Shown here piece after piece: positions 8,377 to 17,576 of a stretch of DNA of 64,000 nt. Numbering within the stretch: position 1 is the stretch's first letter; every line of letters starts with the position of its first letter. A model generated the notes under the pieces. It saw only the letters and a program-made list of their open reading frames with translations, was not told the DNA's origin and searched no databases. The position numbers and the translations under genes are program-made. This stretch comes from Bradyrhizobium sp. sGM-13 (GTDB lineage Bacteria; Pseudomonadota; Alphaproteobacteria; Rhizobiales; Xanthobacteraceae), in the NCBI RefSeq assembly GCF_018398875.1, contig NZ_JAGWDK010000015.1:115087-179086 (forward strand). The letters run 5' to 3'.

Positions 8377-9486
8377 TCAGAGATATGCGGCAAAGGAGCT
8401 GACCCAAACCAGGATGGACATGATCAGGCCGATAACGCCGGCGTTCTCCGCAAACACGGTGGCCGTGCCAGGCATGCCGAGTCTGAGCTGGCTGCGGTTG
8501 ATGTCCTTCGGTATGGAGATGACAGCCGGATAGGCCTTGGCGCCGCCGATCGAGCCCACTTTGGCCAGCGTTCCGGAAACGGCGATCTGGCCCTGTCCCA
8601 CGCCTTCCGGAATGCTTGTAATCGCCGCCTCGTGAATACGGCCGGGATCGTTGTCGAACACGAGCTTGACCCGAGCGCCGGGCTTGATGGTCTGGAATCC
8701 GTTCGGCGAGAACATGCCGACGAGGGTGATATCGTCGGCGATGATGAACGACATCACCGCTTTATGCTGCGTGGCGCGGTCGCCGACGGATAGGGCCATG
8801 ACCGTGACGTAGCCGTCGCCGGGCGCACTGATGGTCGTCTGCTCCAGCTCCCATTTAGCATGGTCAAGCTGGGCCCGGATTTGCGCCACGGTGGTGTTGA
8901 CGCCGCCGATCTCCGAATCCATGGCGAGCTGCGCGTTCAACTGTGAAGCCTTGGCAGCCTGCAACTGGAACTCCACCGTCTCGTACTGGACCTGCGTGTC
9001 TTGCAGGCGAAACTGGGCTTGCGCGCTCTCGCCGACGAGCGTTTGATAATCTGCAAGCCGCTGCTTGTGATAGGCGAGCTGCTTGGTCAGCCCCTCGACG
9101 TTCGCGCTCGCCTGCTCGTAGTTGGCCTTGAGCTGCAGGGCCTGTTGCTTGGCGCCCGCCAGCGAGGCCTCGAGCTGGTCGACTTTGTATTTGAACGGCG
9201 CCGGATCGATATTGAAGAGAACGGTGCCGGCCTTCACCGGCACGTTGGTCTGCACCGGAATGGCGGTCACTTGGCCGGAGACGTTGGGCGCGACCTCGAC
9301 CACTCGCGAGATCACGACAAAACTGCCCGATGGCGTGAGATAATTGAACATCGCCAGGAACACCGCCAGGATGAACGCGCCGATCAGCACCGCGACGGTG
9401 CCGGATGCCCAGCCCCATCTGACCAGCTTGAGCTTGGAGAAGATGAGCCAGACCAGGACGAGGTAGAGCGTCAGGATGATCAGCAT
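8377..9486 (-). CDS. HlyD/EmrA-family membrane fusion protein
   Basis: A periplasmic adaptor anchored in the inner membrane, 369 residues. Two hydrophobic segments occupy about residues 1-17 and 30-52. A biotinyl-lipoyl-like half follows (VVEVAPNVSGQVTAIPV), then a long coiled-coil hairpin with many Q and A (about 120-235), then the second lipoyl half (TTISAPGDGYVTVM). The N-terminus resembles YibH/YiaV proteins, which usually pair with a small DUF3302 membrane protein; I see no partner here. CGGAG lies nine bases before the ATG. Confidence 0.85.
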   Translation of the reverse strand: MLIILTLYLVLVWLIFSKLKLVRWGWASGTVAVLIGAFILAVFLAMFNYLTPSGSFVVISRVVEVAPNVSGQVTAIPVQTNVPVKAGTVLFNIDPAPFKYKVDQLEASLAGAKQQALQLKANYEQASANVEGLTKQLAYHKQRLADYQTLVGESAQAQFRLQDTQVQYETVEFQLQAAKASQLNAQLAMDSEIGGVNTTVAQIRAQLDHAKWELEQTTISAPGDGYVTVMALSVGDRATQHKAVMSFIIADDITLVGMFSPNGFQTIKPGARVKLVFDNDPGRIHEAAITSIPEGVGQGQIAVSGTLAKVGSIGGAKAYPAVISIPKDINRSQLRLGMPGTATVFAENAGVIGLIMSILVWVSSFAAYL

Positions 9487-9607
9487 GACTTGGCTCCGGG
9501 TGAGGGTGATGCCTTGCGCATTTCCGATTTTGTAGAATCGGAACGCGCTCTGGATTCCTGCGTTTGCGCAGATGCCATTCTTTGAAAACTCGTCTCCACC
9601 TTTCCGG

Positions 9608-10606
9608 CTAGGCCGCAAATCCCGCCAGCCGCTCGATGAACCAAAATGCCGCCAGGGATCCGATCGCATAGATCGCCGCCGCCGATGCGTAGCGTTCGAA
9701 CATCGGCGGCGGATTGATGCGCTTGGCACACGCCAATGCGCCGAGAACGACGCCGACGAAGATCAGTTGTCCGATCTCCACGCCGATGTTGAATGTGAAG
9801 AGCGCGAGCGGGATGTCGCCTTGTGGGAGACCGATCTCCGTCAGGGCGCCGGCGAACCCGAACCCGTGAAGCAGCCCGAACGAGAACGCGACAACCCACG
9901 GCCATCTTGCCGTGAGGCTCGCCTGTCCGCGCCGCATTCGGATGATCTCGCAGGCGAGCAGCAAGATACTGAGCGCGATGCTGGCTTCGACCGGCGGCCC
10001 AGGAACGTGCACGATTCCGAGCGTCGCCAGGCTCAGGGTGATCGAGTGCGCGACGGTGAAGGCGGTGATTGTTATGAGCAGTGCGCGGCCGCTGCGAACG
10101 ATCAAGATCAAGGCCAGCACGAAAAGCAGGTGATCGTAGCCGAACAAAATGTGTTCGATACCCTGCATCAGGTAGGTCGCGGCGACTTCCAGCGAGCTAC
10201 GCGAGGTTGCGATCTCGATCCACGGTTTTGACGGTCGTACCAGCGTAGTCGAAAAGGTGCCATCGAGCATCTGCACGCGCGCCAGAACGTCGGTGATGGT
10301 TGCCTGTAGGCCCACAAGCTCGATGCGGGTGCCGGCGAGGCTCCCACTGGTTTCAATTACTCTGCGCTCGATCAGCGAATCCGAGAGCTCTCGGAGCACG
10401 GGCTCGGTGACGTTGCGTGCGTTCGCCGGAAAACGCAGCACCACCGGCAAGCGCATTCCTGACAAGACTGGCGTACGCCATACGATCTCGTACCGCTGCG
10501 GCGCGATCTCCGTAACCTGCAGGTAGGCCGGGCGCGCTTCATGCGCGGTCGCGGCACTAAGGAACGCGAATGCCGCGGCGATGATGCCCAGAAATGCTGA
10601 CCGCAT
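9608..10606 (-). CDS. HupE/UreJ-family membrane protein
   Basis: A 332-residue protein with a cleavable signal peptide ending around ATAHEARPAYL and a beta-rich periplasmic domain of about 150 residues. The C-terminal part has several membrane segments with HILFGYDHLLFVLALI and LLHGFGFAGAL, the histidine-containing motifs of the HupE/UreJ family linked to nickel or cobalt handling. This extended form is often found beside PpiC-type isomerases and DUF3604 proteins, as here. Metal transport is only inferred. The PpiC gene lies 40 bases upstream, so the two are probably co-transcribed. Confidence 0.8.
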   Translation of the reverse strand: MRSAFLGIIAAAFAFLSAATAHEARPAYLQVTEIAPQRYEIVWRTPVLSGMRLPVVLRFPANARNVTEPVLRELSDSLIERRVIETSGSLAGTRIELVGLQATITDVLARVQMLDGTFSTTLVRPSKPWIEIATSRSSLEVAATYLMQGIEHILFGYDHLLFVLALILIVRSGRALLITITAFTVAHSITLSLATLGIVHVPGPPVEASIALSILLLACEIIRMRRGQASLTARWPWVVAFSFGLLHGFGFAGALTEIGLPQGDIPLALFTFNIGVEIGQLIFVGVVLGALACAKRINPPPMFERYASAAAIYAIGSLAAFWFIERLAGFAA

Positions 10607-10645
10607 AATCAAGGGTTCTCCAACCACCCATCCCTGTCTTTTCGA

Positions 10646-11575
10646 CTAGTTTTTGGCTCTCTCCGGCGTCACAACCTGATAGCGCGCGCGCATGGTTTCG
10701 TAAGCCTTGCGCTTGGCTTGTGCTCGCTGGTCTTCGATCCATTCCGCCTTGATTTCGGGTTCGATCTCTTCGAAGTCTGGGACGCGGCCCGGAACGGATG
10801 TGTCGATGAAAACCAGGTGCCAGCCGTATCCGGATTCGATCGGTCCATGCCATTGGCCCGGTTTGAGGCCGGAGACTTCTCGGGCAAAGTTTGAACCAAA
10901 CAGTTTGGCCATATCCTCTGCGGACCGGTCGCCGTAGTAATCACGATCCATGAAGGGATCACCCAGGGCGGCGGCATCTTGAAAATCTCCTGGCCTCCCC
11001 GCGAGTTGCTCCATGGCTTTCGCGGCAGCCTCCCGGGATCGCTCACCGTGTTGATCGGGAGAAAAATAAACATGGCGGAACGATACGCGAGGCGGAAGGG
11101 AAAACCTCTGCGGGTTGTCCTTGAACCAGGCTCTCAGCGTATCCGTCGAAGGGTCGGTATCGATTGAAGCACCTTCGGCCAGAAATTCCATCTTCTGAGC
11201 CAATCGCCGTTTGACGATCGTGTCGTTCTTGTCCAATCCGAGAGCCAAAGCTTCCCGGTAGAGCACTTCCTCCCGGACCTTAAGTTCAATAAGGCTTTGC
11301 ATTTCTGCGGGAGTGGGGGGCGCTCGCCCTTGCGCAAGCCAGGTTACACCCAACTGTTCGAAGTCGGCCGGTGTCAGGACGATCCGGTTTGATTCGGATT
11401 TGGTTTCCAAATCTGGGTGCAATCGATCGTACACCACGAACAAGATCAGGCCGACCACAAGGAAATGAAGCAGAGGCTCGCTTGCCAGCCGCCGCAACAT
11501 CGAGGGCTGGATCACCAATGTCGCGTCCGAAACGGAATCGGAACGTTCAGCCGTTCCGTGGGTCGAAGGATCCAT
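10646..11575 (-). CDS. PpiC-type (parvulin) peptidyl-prolyl isomerase, membrane anchored
   Basis: A 309-residue protein with one membrane anchor near residues 33-50 (LHFLVVGLILFVVYDRL) and a periplasmic SurA-like chaperone helix region. A parvulin domain lies in the second half, with SFRHVYFSPDQ and the family-typical end PIESGYGWHLVFI. It should assist folding of exported proteins, plausibly those encoded around it. A gap of 40 bases to the HupE/UreJ-like gene and 60 bases after DUF3604 suggests one transcript. Confidence 0.85.
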   Translation of the reverse strand: MDPSTHGTAERSDSVSDATLVIQPSMLRRLASEPLLHFLVVGLILFVVYDRLHPDLETKSESNRIVLTPADFEQLGVTWLAQGRAPPTPAEMQSLIELKVREEVLYREALALGLDKNDTIVKRRLAQKMEFLAEGASIDTDPSTDTLRAWFKDNPQRFSLPPRVSFRHVYFSPDQHGERSREAAAKAMEQLAGRPGDFQDAAALGDPFMDRDYYGDRSAEDMAKLFGSNFAREVSGLKPGQWHGPIESGYGWHLVFIDTSVPGRVPDFEEIEPEIKAEWIEDQRAQAKRKAYETMRARYQVVTPERAKN

Positions 11576-11634
11576 TAGCTTCGAACCTTTGGAGGCAATG
11601 CGGCTGGTTGCATGTCGAGCGACCTAAACTCTCG

Positions 11635-13872
11635 TCAGTTCGCGATCTTGGGTTCTTCAACCTCGTAGTTGACGTAGCCAAATTCGTTGCTGCGAGCGCC
11701 GAAATATTTGTCGTCCAGCTTGTAGACCGTGACCGCAAACGGAGTTTTGTCGATGGTCGTGACGAGCTGCCCGTCGCGGATAATGTAAGTGGCGGTCGAG
11801 CCGGTTACTCCGTTGTGCATTACTTCGAATGATTGCGCGGCACTTGGCGCCTTGTCCGCCATTTCGGTAACGACTCGCCGGCCGTCCGCACCATAGAGGA
11901 CATCGAAGTTCTTGCCGGTGACAGTGTTACGTACCTTCAGGGTCTTGCCCAGCGCAAATTCCTTTAGCTGGGCCTCGTCGAGCGCCGTTGCGCCGCGCTG
12001 TTTCAACTCGGCCACCGTCAAGCCGCGCGATGCCGTGGCGCGCGCCGTCTCGGACGGGGTGTACCAGATCGGGGATGTCCACGCGCGCTCCTGGATCGTC
12101 GAGGCCACATTGCTTGGCGGCAGCACGCCAAGCTTCTTGGCGTCGTAGGTGCTCCAGCGCGGCGTCGGAATTTGCAGCACGCGGGCGTAGTAAACTGCCT
12201 GCAGCGAGGGATCAAAATCCGGATCGGTCCACACCTGTTTGAGTTCCACCGCGCCGATCGTGTTCTTGTATGTCGCGTTCAAGATATCGACGGTGTTGCC
12301 GACTGGCGGCAGCTTTCCGGTCGCGGGATCAATCTTGCGGCCCCCGGACCATGCCACATCGTAGATCTTCTCAAAGGTCTGACCGTTCTTTGTCCAGCCT
12401 TTGACGATCTGGATGCGGTCAAGGTTGCCGTCCTCGGGATCCTTGACCGCCTGGACGATGAATGACGGCGCCTTGCCCTTTGCAGCCGGCAGATCGCCGC
12501 CCATTGGCACGCCGCCCGCATAGGCGACCTTGACCCAGTCCTTTTGCTTGAGCATTTCCGGTTGGTACTCCCAGCCACCGAACAGGCGCACCTTGATTCG
12601 CACGCCGCTAGTGCCGAAGGTCTCCTTCCGCTGCATGGCTTCGAAGATCGACGCGCGCGTATTTTCCTCGGCCCACACGCCACCCAATCCGGACGTACCC
12701 GTCTCAAGAATATTCATGCCGGATTCTATCCGGCCCGCGAGGCGGGTCTGCGGGGTGGCGTCCATCAGGCCATGGTCGCCGAAGTAGTTGGACTGTGTGA
12801 AGTTGGCGGCGGTGTTGTGGGAATCGCCGGCCCCGACAAAACCGAACTTATAGGGATTGTAGCCGCGGGCGTCCTGCATCGCGAGGCCGTCAAGGTACGC
12901 CTGGCGAGCGTAGCCACCGATCAGCTTGGCGGAGCTGTTATCGATGCCGATCAGGTAGTTCATGATCTCGAAATTGGCGAACTCATCGTTCGGCGAGAGA
13001 TCGGGATGAGTTTCAGACGTTCCTTTGACCTGCTTGATTTCGGTCAGCGGCTCGTTGGCTAAGCGCTCCCGGGCCCACGCCGAATCGATCGGGCGGCCCT
13101 TGCCGTCAACGTCGACCGGGAACATCAGGCCGTTGCTGAGGTTGGCGTTGTGCGAGATTGCGAGCACTTCGTTGCCCGCTTTGCGCTGGTCGTTCATCCA
13201 AGCCCAGAGATCCTCCGCCTTGTCGGAATCAAGAGCCGAAAACGGTGCTACCGGCACCTTGGCGCAATCCTTGAAGAAGACGTTGCGATGCATGTTTTGA
13301 TTGTTGGGCATCGATGTCCACTCATACGCGCAGAATGTCGTGAACCTGCCCGGTTTGTTATACTTGTCGGCAATGGCATTGTTCTGCTGCCAAACCGTTC
13401 CGGCAACCGTTGGGTCCGTCAATTCCTTTATGGGCTGCTGCTTGGCGATCGAAGCTGCCAGGTATTGGAAGACCTTGTTGATCTCCTGCTGCGTCTTTGC
13501 CTTAAGCTTCTGGGCGATCGGAAGCTTACTGATGGGCGAGGAAGGATCGTTTGCCAAACTCATCATGCCGGCGTACTCGGAATGATCTGTCACGCCCTCG
13601 AAGTCGAGCGGCCGGCCGATTTTGATCATGTAGCCTGCAGGGTGCCTGATCGGCTGGCCGATCGCATATTTGTATGCATCCTCCGGTCCGGCCAGCGTGT
13701 TGCCGATGATGTAAGCGTCAAGAGACCAGCTCGTGTGCTGATGGGTCTGACCGAAATAGGCGTTGCGCTCGGGATTGCGCTGAGCAAACGCGGGTGATGC
13801 GGCCAGGCCGAGAAGTCCTGCTCCCAGTATCGTCGTGGTGAGAAAACGTTGCCTCCACGTCCTTCGCATCAT
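11635..13872 (-). CDS. DUF3604 exported protein
   Basis: A 745-residue secreted protein with a signal peptide ending in ASPAFAQRN. It matches the DUF3604 family: the start of the mature protein reads AYFGQTHQHTSWSLDA, and FEGVTDHSEYAGM and ISHNANLSNG supply further histidine and aspartate positions. That pattern recalls PHP-type metal-dependent hydrolases, so a periplasmic hydrolase is plausible, but no substrate is known to me. AGGAG lies just before a double ATG (13872 or 13869). The gene is the centre of the envelope block. Confidence 0.88.
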   Translation of the reverse strand: MMRRTWRQRFLTTTILGAGLLGLAASPAFAQRNPERNAYFGQTHQHTSWSLDAYIIGNTLAGPEDAYKYAIGQPIRHPAGYMIKIGRPLDFEGVTDHSEYAGMMSLANDPSSPISKLPIAQKLKAKTQQEINKVFQYLAASIAKQQPIKELTDPTVAGTVWQQNNAIADKYNKPGRFTTFCAYEWTSMPNNQNMHRNVFFKDCAKVPVAPFSALDSDKAEDLWAWMNDQRKAGNEVLAISHNANLSNGLMFPVDVDGKGRPIDSAWARERLANEPLTEIKQVKGTSETHPDLSPNDEFANFEIMNYLIGIDNSSAKLIGGYARQAYLDGLAMQDARGYNPYKFGFVGAGDSHNTAANFTQSNYFGDHGLMDATPQTRLAGRIESGMNILETGTSGLGGVWAEENTRASIFEAMQRKETFGTSGVRIKVRLFGGWEYQPEMLKQKDWVKVAYAGGVPMGGDLPAAKGKAPSFIVQAVKDPEDGNLDRIQIVKGWTKNGQTFEKIYDVAWSGGRKIDPATGKLPPVGNTVDILNATYKNTIGAVELKQVWTDPDFDPSLQAVYYARVLQIPTPRWSTYDAKKLGVLPPSNVASTIQERAWTSPIWYTPSETARATASRGLTVAELKQRGATALDEAQLKEFALGKTLKVRNTVTGKNFDVLYGADGRRVVTEMADKAPSAAQSFEVMHNGVTGSTATYIIRDGQLVTTIDKTPFAVTVYKLDDKYFGARSNEFGYVNYEVEEPKIAN

Positions 13873-13954
13873 CGTCTCCTACCGCATTGCCCGGATCGGC
13901 CGGGGGGCTCGACCTATCATCGACTCATCGTAACTTCGTCATGACGAATTCCAA

Positions 13955-14311
13955 TCACTGCTTAATCTTGATGCCCTTCTCGGCCCGGTAGGCCTTGAAG
14001 ACCACGTCGATCGCTTCAATGACTTTCTTGTCCCGGTTGGCCTTACAGTGGACGATGACTTCGTGTTCGAGGGCCTTGGCCCGGTTGACCTCCATCATGT
14101 GCTTCTTGGCAAGGCCGTTGTACCAGCCGCTGTACCAGGCGGTCAGGTAATCGGCGTCTTCCTGAAAGGTGTTCGCCAATTGTGCGCAGGTCAGTTTTTG
14201 AACGTCGATGTAACCGTCGCGGTCCGCGTAGGTCTTGAGTTCGACCTGGGCGTAAGCGGGTGCTGCAAGAGCGATGACCGCGCAGCATAAGATTGAACTT
14301 TTTCCGATCAC
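13955..14311 (-). CDS. HdeA/HdeB-family periplasmic protein
   Basis: A 118-residue protein with a signal peptide (AALAAPAYAQ-type end). The mature part keeps two cysteines, C42 and C89, which form the single disulfide in HdeA, along with the aromatic stretch TAWYSGWYNG. HdeA proteins are acid-activated chaperones in enterobacteria; homologues in soil alphaproteobacteria are common but less studied. It begins with GTG after AAGGAAAA. It is placed between the DUF3604 and DUF2092 genes, suggesting a shared periplasmic stress role. Confidence 0.82.
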   Translation of the reverse strand: MIGKSSILCCAVIALAAPAYAQVELKTYADRDGYIDVQKLTCAQLANTFQEDADYLTAWYSGWYNGLAKKHMMEVNRAKALEHEVIVHCKANRDKKVIEAIDVVFKAYRAEKGIKIKQ

Positions 14312-14473
14312 TGGATTTTCCTTCGTTGGCGATGTTGCGTCTCAATTTCTGATCAGGAACGGTCAACTGACCGGCGTGAACCTCATCCTCGCGACGCCGA
14401 GCGCGAGATTAGCGCCGACCTGACCTTCCATCGGGGGCGCGGTCGTCCACGCCCCGACCCTGCGCGAGGCACT

Positions 14474-14764
14474 TTACGGGCAGACGGTGACAATCCTGCC
14501 GTAGGCATCCGCCACCTGCCTGCATGCGGGCGCGACTACCGCTGCACCGGCGGCGACCGCGCCGACGGCCACCGCGCGGCGTGTGGTGCGCCGAGCAACG
14601 CCGGCATAACTCATCGGCGTCAAAGGGCGACCGATCCGAGCTTCGGCGGACGACACGAGCGATGATCGCGTATCCCCCGGCAATTGGCCGCTCCACACCA
14701 GTGCTGCACCCCCGGCGATGGCCGCAACCGAGAGGCGGATGATCGCTTTCGATAGCCGTGTCAT
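14474..14764 (-). CDS. Small exported protein with GRPxTPMSxAGVARR motif
   Basis: A 96-residue protein with an N-terminal signal or anchor (LSVAAIAGGAALVWSG). It carries the motif IGRPLTPMSYAGVARR, also present in the product at 19191-19862 (IGRPFTPMSFAGVARR), and continues with an alanine/valine-rich hydrophobic stretch and a C-terminal part with two cysteines. Function is unknown. GGAGG precedes the ATG, and the start overlaps the DUF2092 stop by four bases, so translation is coupled. Confidence 0.75.
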   Translation of the reverse strand: MTRLSKAIIRLSVAAIAGGAALVWSGQLPGDTRSSLVSSAEARIGRPLTPMSYAGVARRTTRRAVAVGAVAAGAAVVAPACRQVADAYGRIVTVCP

Positions 14765-15573
14765 TTCTTTCCTCCTGCGTTCGCGGTGCCATGCGGCACT
14801 TCGTCGATATCCCCGAGATCGCCGAGAGCGATCTTCTTTGCGGACGATTCCGGCTTGAAGGCAAAGGCATCTGCCGGCACATCGGTCTTCCATTCCTTGA
14901 TGCGCAGCGTGTATTGCGGCGCTTCGGCTATGCCCTTGCTAGTGATCACGTATTTGCGCGGGATCGGCCGAGCCCCGGATTCGATCCAGATCTGCCAGTC
15001 GGTCTCGACGTTGCGGAATGCCAAATGATCGCATTCGACTCCATCGATGACGCCCTTGCCGATCACAGCGCCTTCAATAACGTCGGCCATCATGACGTTG
15101 TAGACGTTCGAAAGCAGGAGGTCGGCTCCCGGCGCCACGACACCGTGCTGATCGCGCAATACATCGATCAATTGATCGGCCGTCCCTGGAGCATCGATCT
15201 GAGCGTAATCCTTGGCGTCCTTGTTGTTTACGGTCAGCATCTTGCCATCGAATACGATCTCGATGTCGCGGTATCCCCCCGTTCGGGTGGCGCGCAGCTT
15301 GTCCGGACGGCTCAACTGCACCTCGCCGGAACTGGTGAACTGGATTTTCTGCAGATTGGAGGTAATCACCTCGATATCGGAGTCGAACGTGACCGATATG
15401 GTTTTCTGGCCCGCGACGTAGTCAGACATCGCCTTGAGAAGCTTGTCGGCGTCGCTGCCTTGTGCGCGAGCCTGGGGAATGAGCGAAATGCCCATAGTCA
15501 AGATCGTGCCGATCAAGGTCGGCCATCGTGCCACTCGGCCGATCGAGTTGTCTGCGGCGTCCTTCATCTTCAT
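14761..15573 (-). CDS. DUF2092 exported protein
   Basis: A 270-residue protein with a signal peptide ending near IPQARAQGS. The mature part matches DUF2092, a LolA/LolB-like half-barrel fold in relatives, with GEVQLSRPDKLRATR and the closing PADAFAFKPES. It may bind lipids or hydrophobic ligands in the periplasm; that is inference from fold similarity. Its last codons overlap the start of the motif protein downstream by four bases. Confidence 0.82.
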   Translation of the reverse strand: MKMKDAADNSIGRVARWPTLIGTILTMGISLIPQARAQGSDADKLLKAMSDYVAGQKTISVTFDSDIEVITSNLQKIQFTSSGEVQLSRPDKLRATRTGGYRDIEIVFDGKMLTVNNKDAKDYAQIDAPGTADQLIDVLRDQHGVVAPGADLLLSNVYNVMMADVIEGAVIGKGVIDGVECDHLAFRNVETDWQIWIESGARPIPRKYVITSKGIAEAPQYTLRIKEWKTDVPADAFAFKPESSAKKIALGDLGDIDEVPHGTANAGGKK

Positions 15574-16049
15574 CGCCTTTCTGCTTGTTTGTTCAGCGGC
15601 CGAATCGCTGTCAAGAATGCGTGTCGGCCAAGGTTTTTAGGTACGATTCGACCGCTCGTTGATAAGATCAAACCCACTCCGCATCTACGCATTGCAAAAT
15701 GATCTGTCAGCGCAGCGGGGTCTTGCCATTTCGCGCCAATCATTCCGAGGTAGATTTAATCATTTTGAAGTAATGGGAGGCGCTTCCCTGCCGGTTGGCG
15801 GTATTTCGTGCCGCTCTTCTGGGCTGACTGCTGTCGCCGATAGACAACGGGTTGGTCTTCAGCAATACGAAGCTGCGACCGAAGCTGCCGGCAGGGCGAG
15901 CCTCACTGTAGACTTTCCTCCGACTGACACATCCGCCGCAGTCGCAGAAGGTGGCAGGCGCAACGCCAACCGCCTCCTGTTGCGGCATCACTTCACCACC
16001 GCGGCATTGCCGCAGCACCAATGCTGCAAAAGACGACACGGCCACGACC
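15574..16049. other. Intergenic region between DUF2092 and DUF1254 genes
   Basis: About 475 bases. Open frames exist on both strands but none has a good start or recognisable product. It probably carries the promoter for the 15573-13955 genes. No repeat or hairpin terminator stands out. Confidence 0.35.
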
Positions 16050-17483
16050 TCAACTTGCAACCATGATCGCCGGCGGTTTCCATGTTCCTTCGCCCGGAGG
16101 AAGGATCGATGGCGCCTCGGTCTTTGGCCAGTAGAGCCGCATCACCAGATAGATCGGGCCATTTGGAGCGGGCAGCCAGTTTGCCTCCTTGTCGGCGCCG
16201 GGCGACTTGTTCTGGATGTAAAGGGTCAGCGATCCGTCGGCGTTTGTTTTCATGCTGGGCAGCATCGGCGAATTGATCAGATAGCGGTCGATCGGGTTTT
16301 CGATCAGCAACTGGGTTTTGCCGTCATACATGGTCAGCGACCAGAACGCGTTCACGGGCGGAAGTTGGCCCGGCGGGAACGTCAGCGTGTAGTTCTTTTT
16401 GCTCCCATCGAGCGCTTGACCGTTGCCGTCGACGTGCGTGAGCGGGTACATCGCCTCCGCGGCGTCGTTGCCGTAGATGCCCGCCTGCGCCGCGGCGGCG
16501 CGCTTCAACCAGTCGCCGTTGTAGTGGGCGCTGTCGCCAGGTAGCGAACTGATCCGCCAGCCGTTGACGTCCTTGCCGGCGTTGGCGACGGCCTCGTCAA
16601 CCTTGCGCTGGCCTTCCTTCATGCCGAGGCCGACTTCCAGCTTGTCCTCCAGCGAGAGATCCTTGAAGTTGAAGGTCTTGCCGGGGCCGACGCCGATGCG
16701 TGCAAGCTGGGCGCGTATTTCCTTCTCGTTCGCTTCCGCGGGCGCGAACTGCAATGCGAAGTCGAGGTATTCGAAGAAGTTCGTTTTTACGAGCTCCTTG
16801 TCAATTTTCGGAAAATCGATGGCCGCCGAGGCAGTCGTCGTCGGCTGTTTCAGGTAGGCTGAAAGCGTCTGCGCCTTGTAGCCGGCCTGGACCTTCTTCA
16901 CACCGTCGAGGTCGTCCGGACTGAAAAGCTGGGTGCGATATCCGGCCATCGAAAATTGCGTGCTTGATCGGAACACCTTCTTGATCCCGGGTGGGGTCGC
17001 GCCCTTCCAGTCCGGCCCGACCACCATGTAGTCGCCTGCTTCGCTTCCCGTGGCACGGCTTCCGATATAACCGTAATTGTAGGTATTGCCGTCGCAGAGC
17101 ATGACTGAATAGTAACGCTTGGGATCCACCGCCGGGACCGAAAGGACGATCGGCTCTGCTCGCAGGTCCATCCATACGAACGAATAGGGTGTGTCGCTGT
17201 TTGGCGTTACGATGGCTGTGTCTTTATAGGTGTAGACGTTGGGTTCATTCTTGATCTGGTTGAACGGCGCCTTGAACTGCCCGGAGTTGCGATCGACGGC
17301 ATATTCGTACATCACGCCGTAGTTCATCACGATCGGCAAGCCGTAGATGAATCCCGCCTCGGCAATGTCCTTTGCCTTGAAGAAGCCTGGTCGGTCCTGC
17401 GCCAGAGCCGGGAAGGACTTTGCCGTCGTCGCTGTCATTGCCGCCAAGGCAGCGGAACGAAGAAGGTCGCGTTTGGTCAGCAT
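16050..17483 (-). CDS. DUF1254/DUF1214 protein, copy 1
   Basis: A 477-residue exported protein whose N-terminus (MLTKRDLLRSAALAAM) looks like a signal peptide with a twin-arginine-like KRD start. It carries the DUF1254 domain (IYGLPIVMNYGVMYEYAV, TPNSDTPYSFVWMDLRAEP) and the C-terminal DUF1214 domain (FWSLTMYDGKTQLL, KEANWLPAPNGPI). GAGGAGAGG lies directly before the ATG. Biochemical role is unknown. A paralogue follows upstream on the same strand after about 90 bases, so the pair is likely one operon. Confidence 0.9.
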   Translation of the reverse strand: MLTKRDLLRSAALAAMTATTAKSFPALAQDRPGFFKAKDIAEAGFIYGLPIVMNYGVMYEYAVDRNSGQFKAPFNQIKNEPNVYTYKDTAIVTPNSDTPYSFVWMDLRAEPIVLSVPAVDPKRYYSVMLCDGNTYNYGYIGSRATGSEAGDYMVVGPDWKGATPPGIKKVFRSSTQFSMAGYRTQLFSPDDLDGVKKVQAGYKAQTLSAYLKQPTTTASAAIDFPKIDKELVKTNFFEYLDFALQFAPAEANEKEIRAQLARIGVGPGKTFNFKDLSLEDKLEVGLGMKEGQRKVDEAVANAGKDVNGWRISSLPGDSAHYNGDWLKRAAAAQAGIYGNDAAEAMYPLTHVDGNGQALDGSKKNYTLTFPPGQLPPVNAFWSLTMYDGKTQLLIENPIDRYLINSPMLPSMKTNADGSLTLYIQNKSPGADKEANWLPAPNGPIYLVMRLYWPKTEAPSILPPGEGTWKPPAIMVAS

Positions 17484-17576
17484 TGTACCTCTCCTCATCC
17501 AGAAATCGGGCTTGGGATTTCATATCGCTGCAAACCGGCGGCCGGCGGAAGGTCGGCCGCCGCGTTTCTGTCACTC

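Noticed and set aside
15740..16060. 106-codon minus-strand frame between DUF2092 and DUF1254 genes
   Set aside because: It has a plausible length but no binding site, and its sequence is unlike any family I know.
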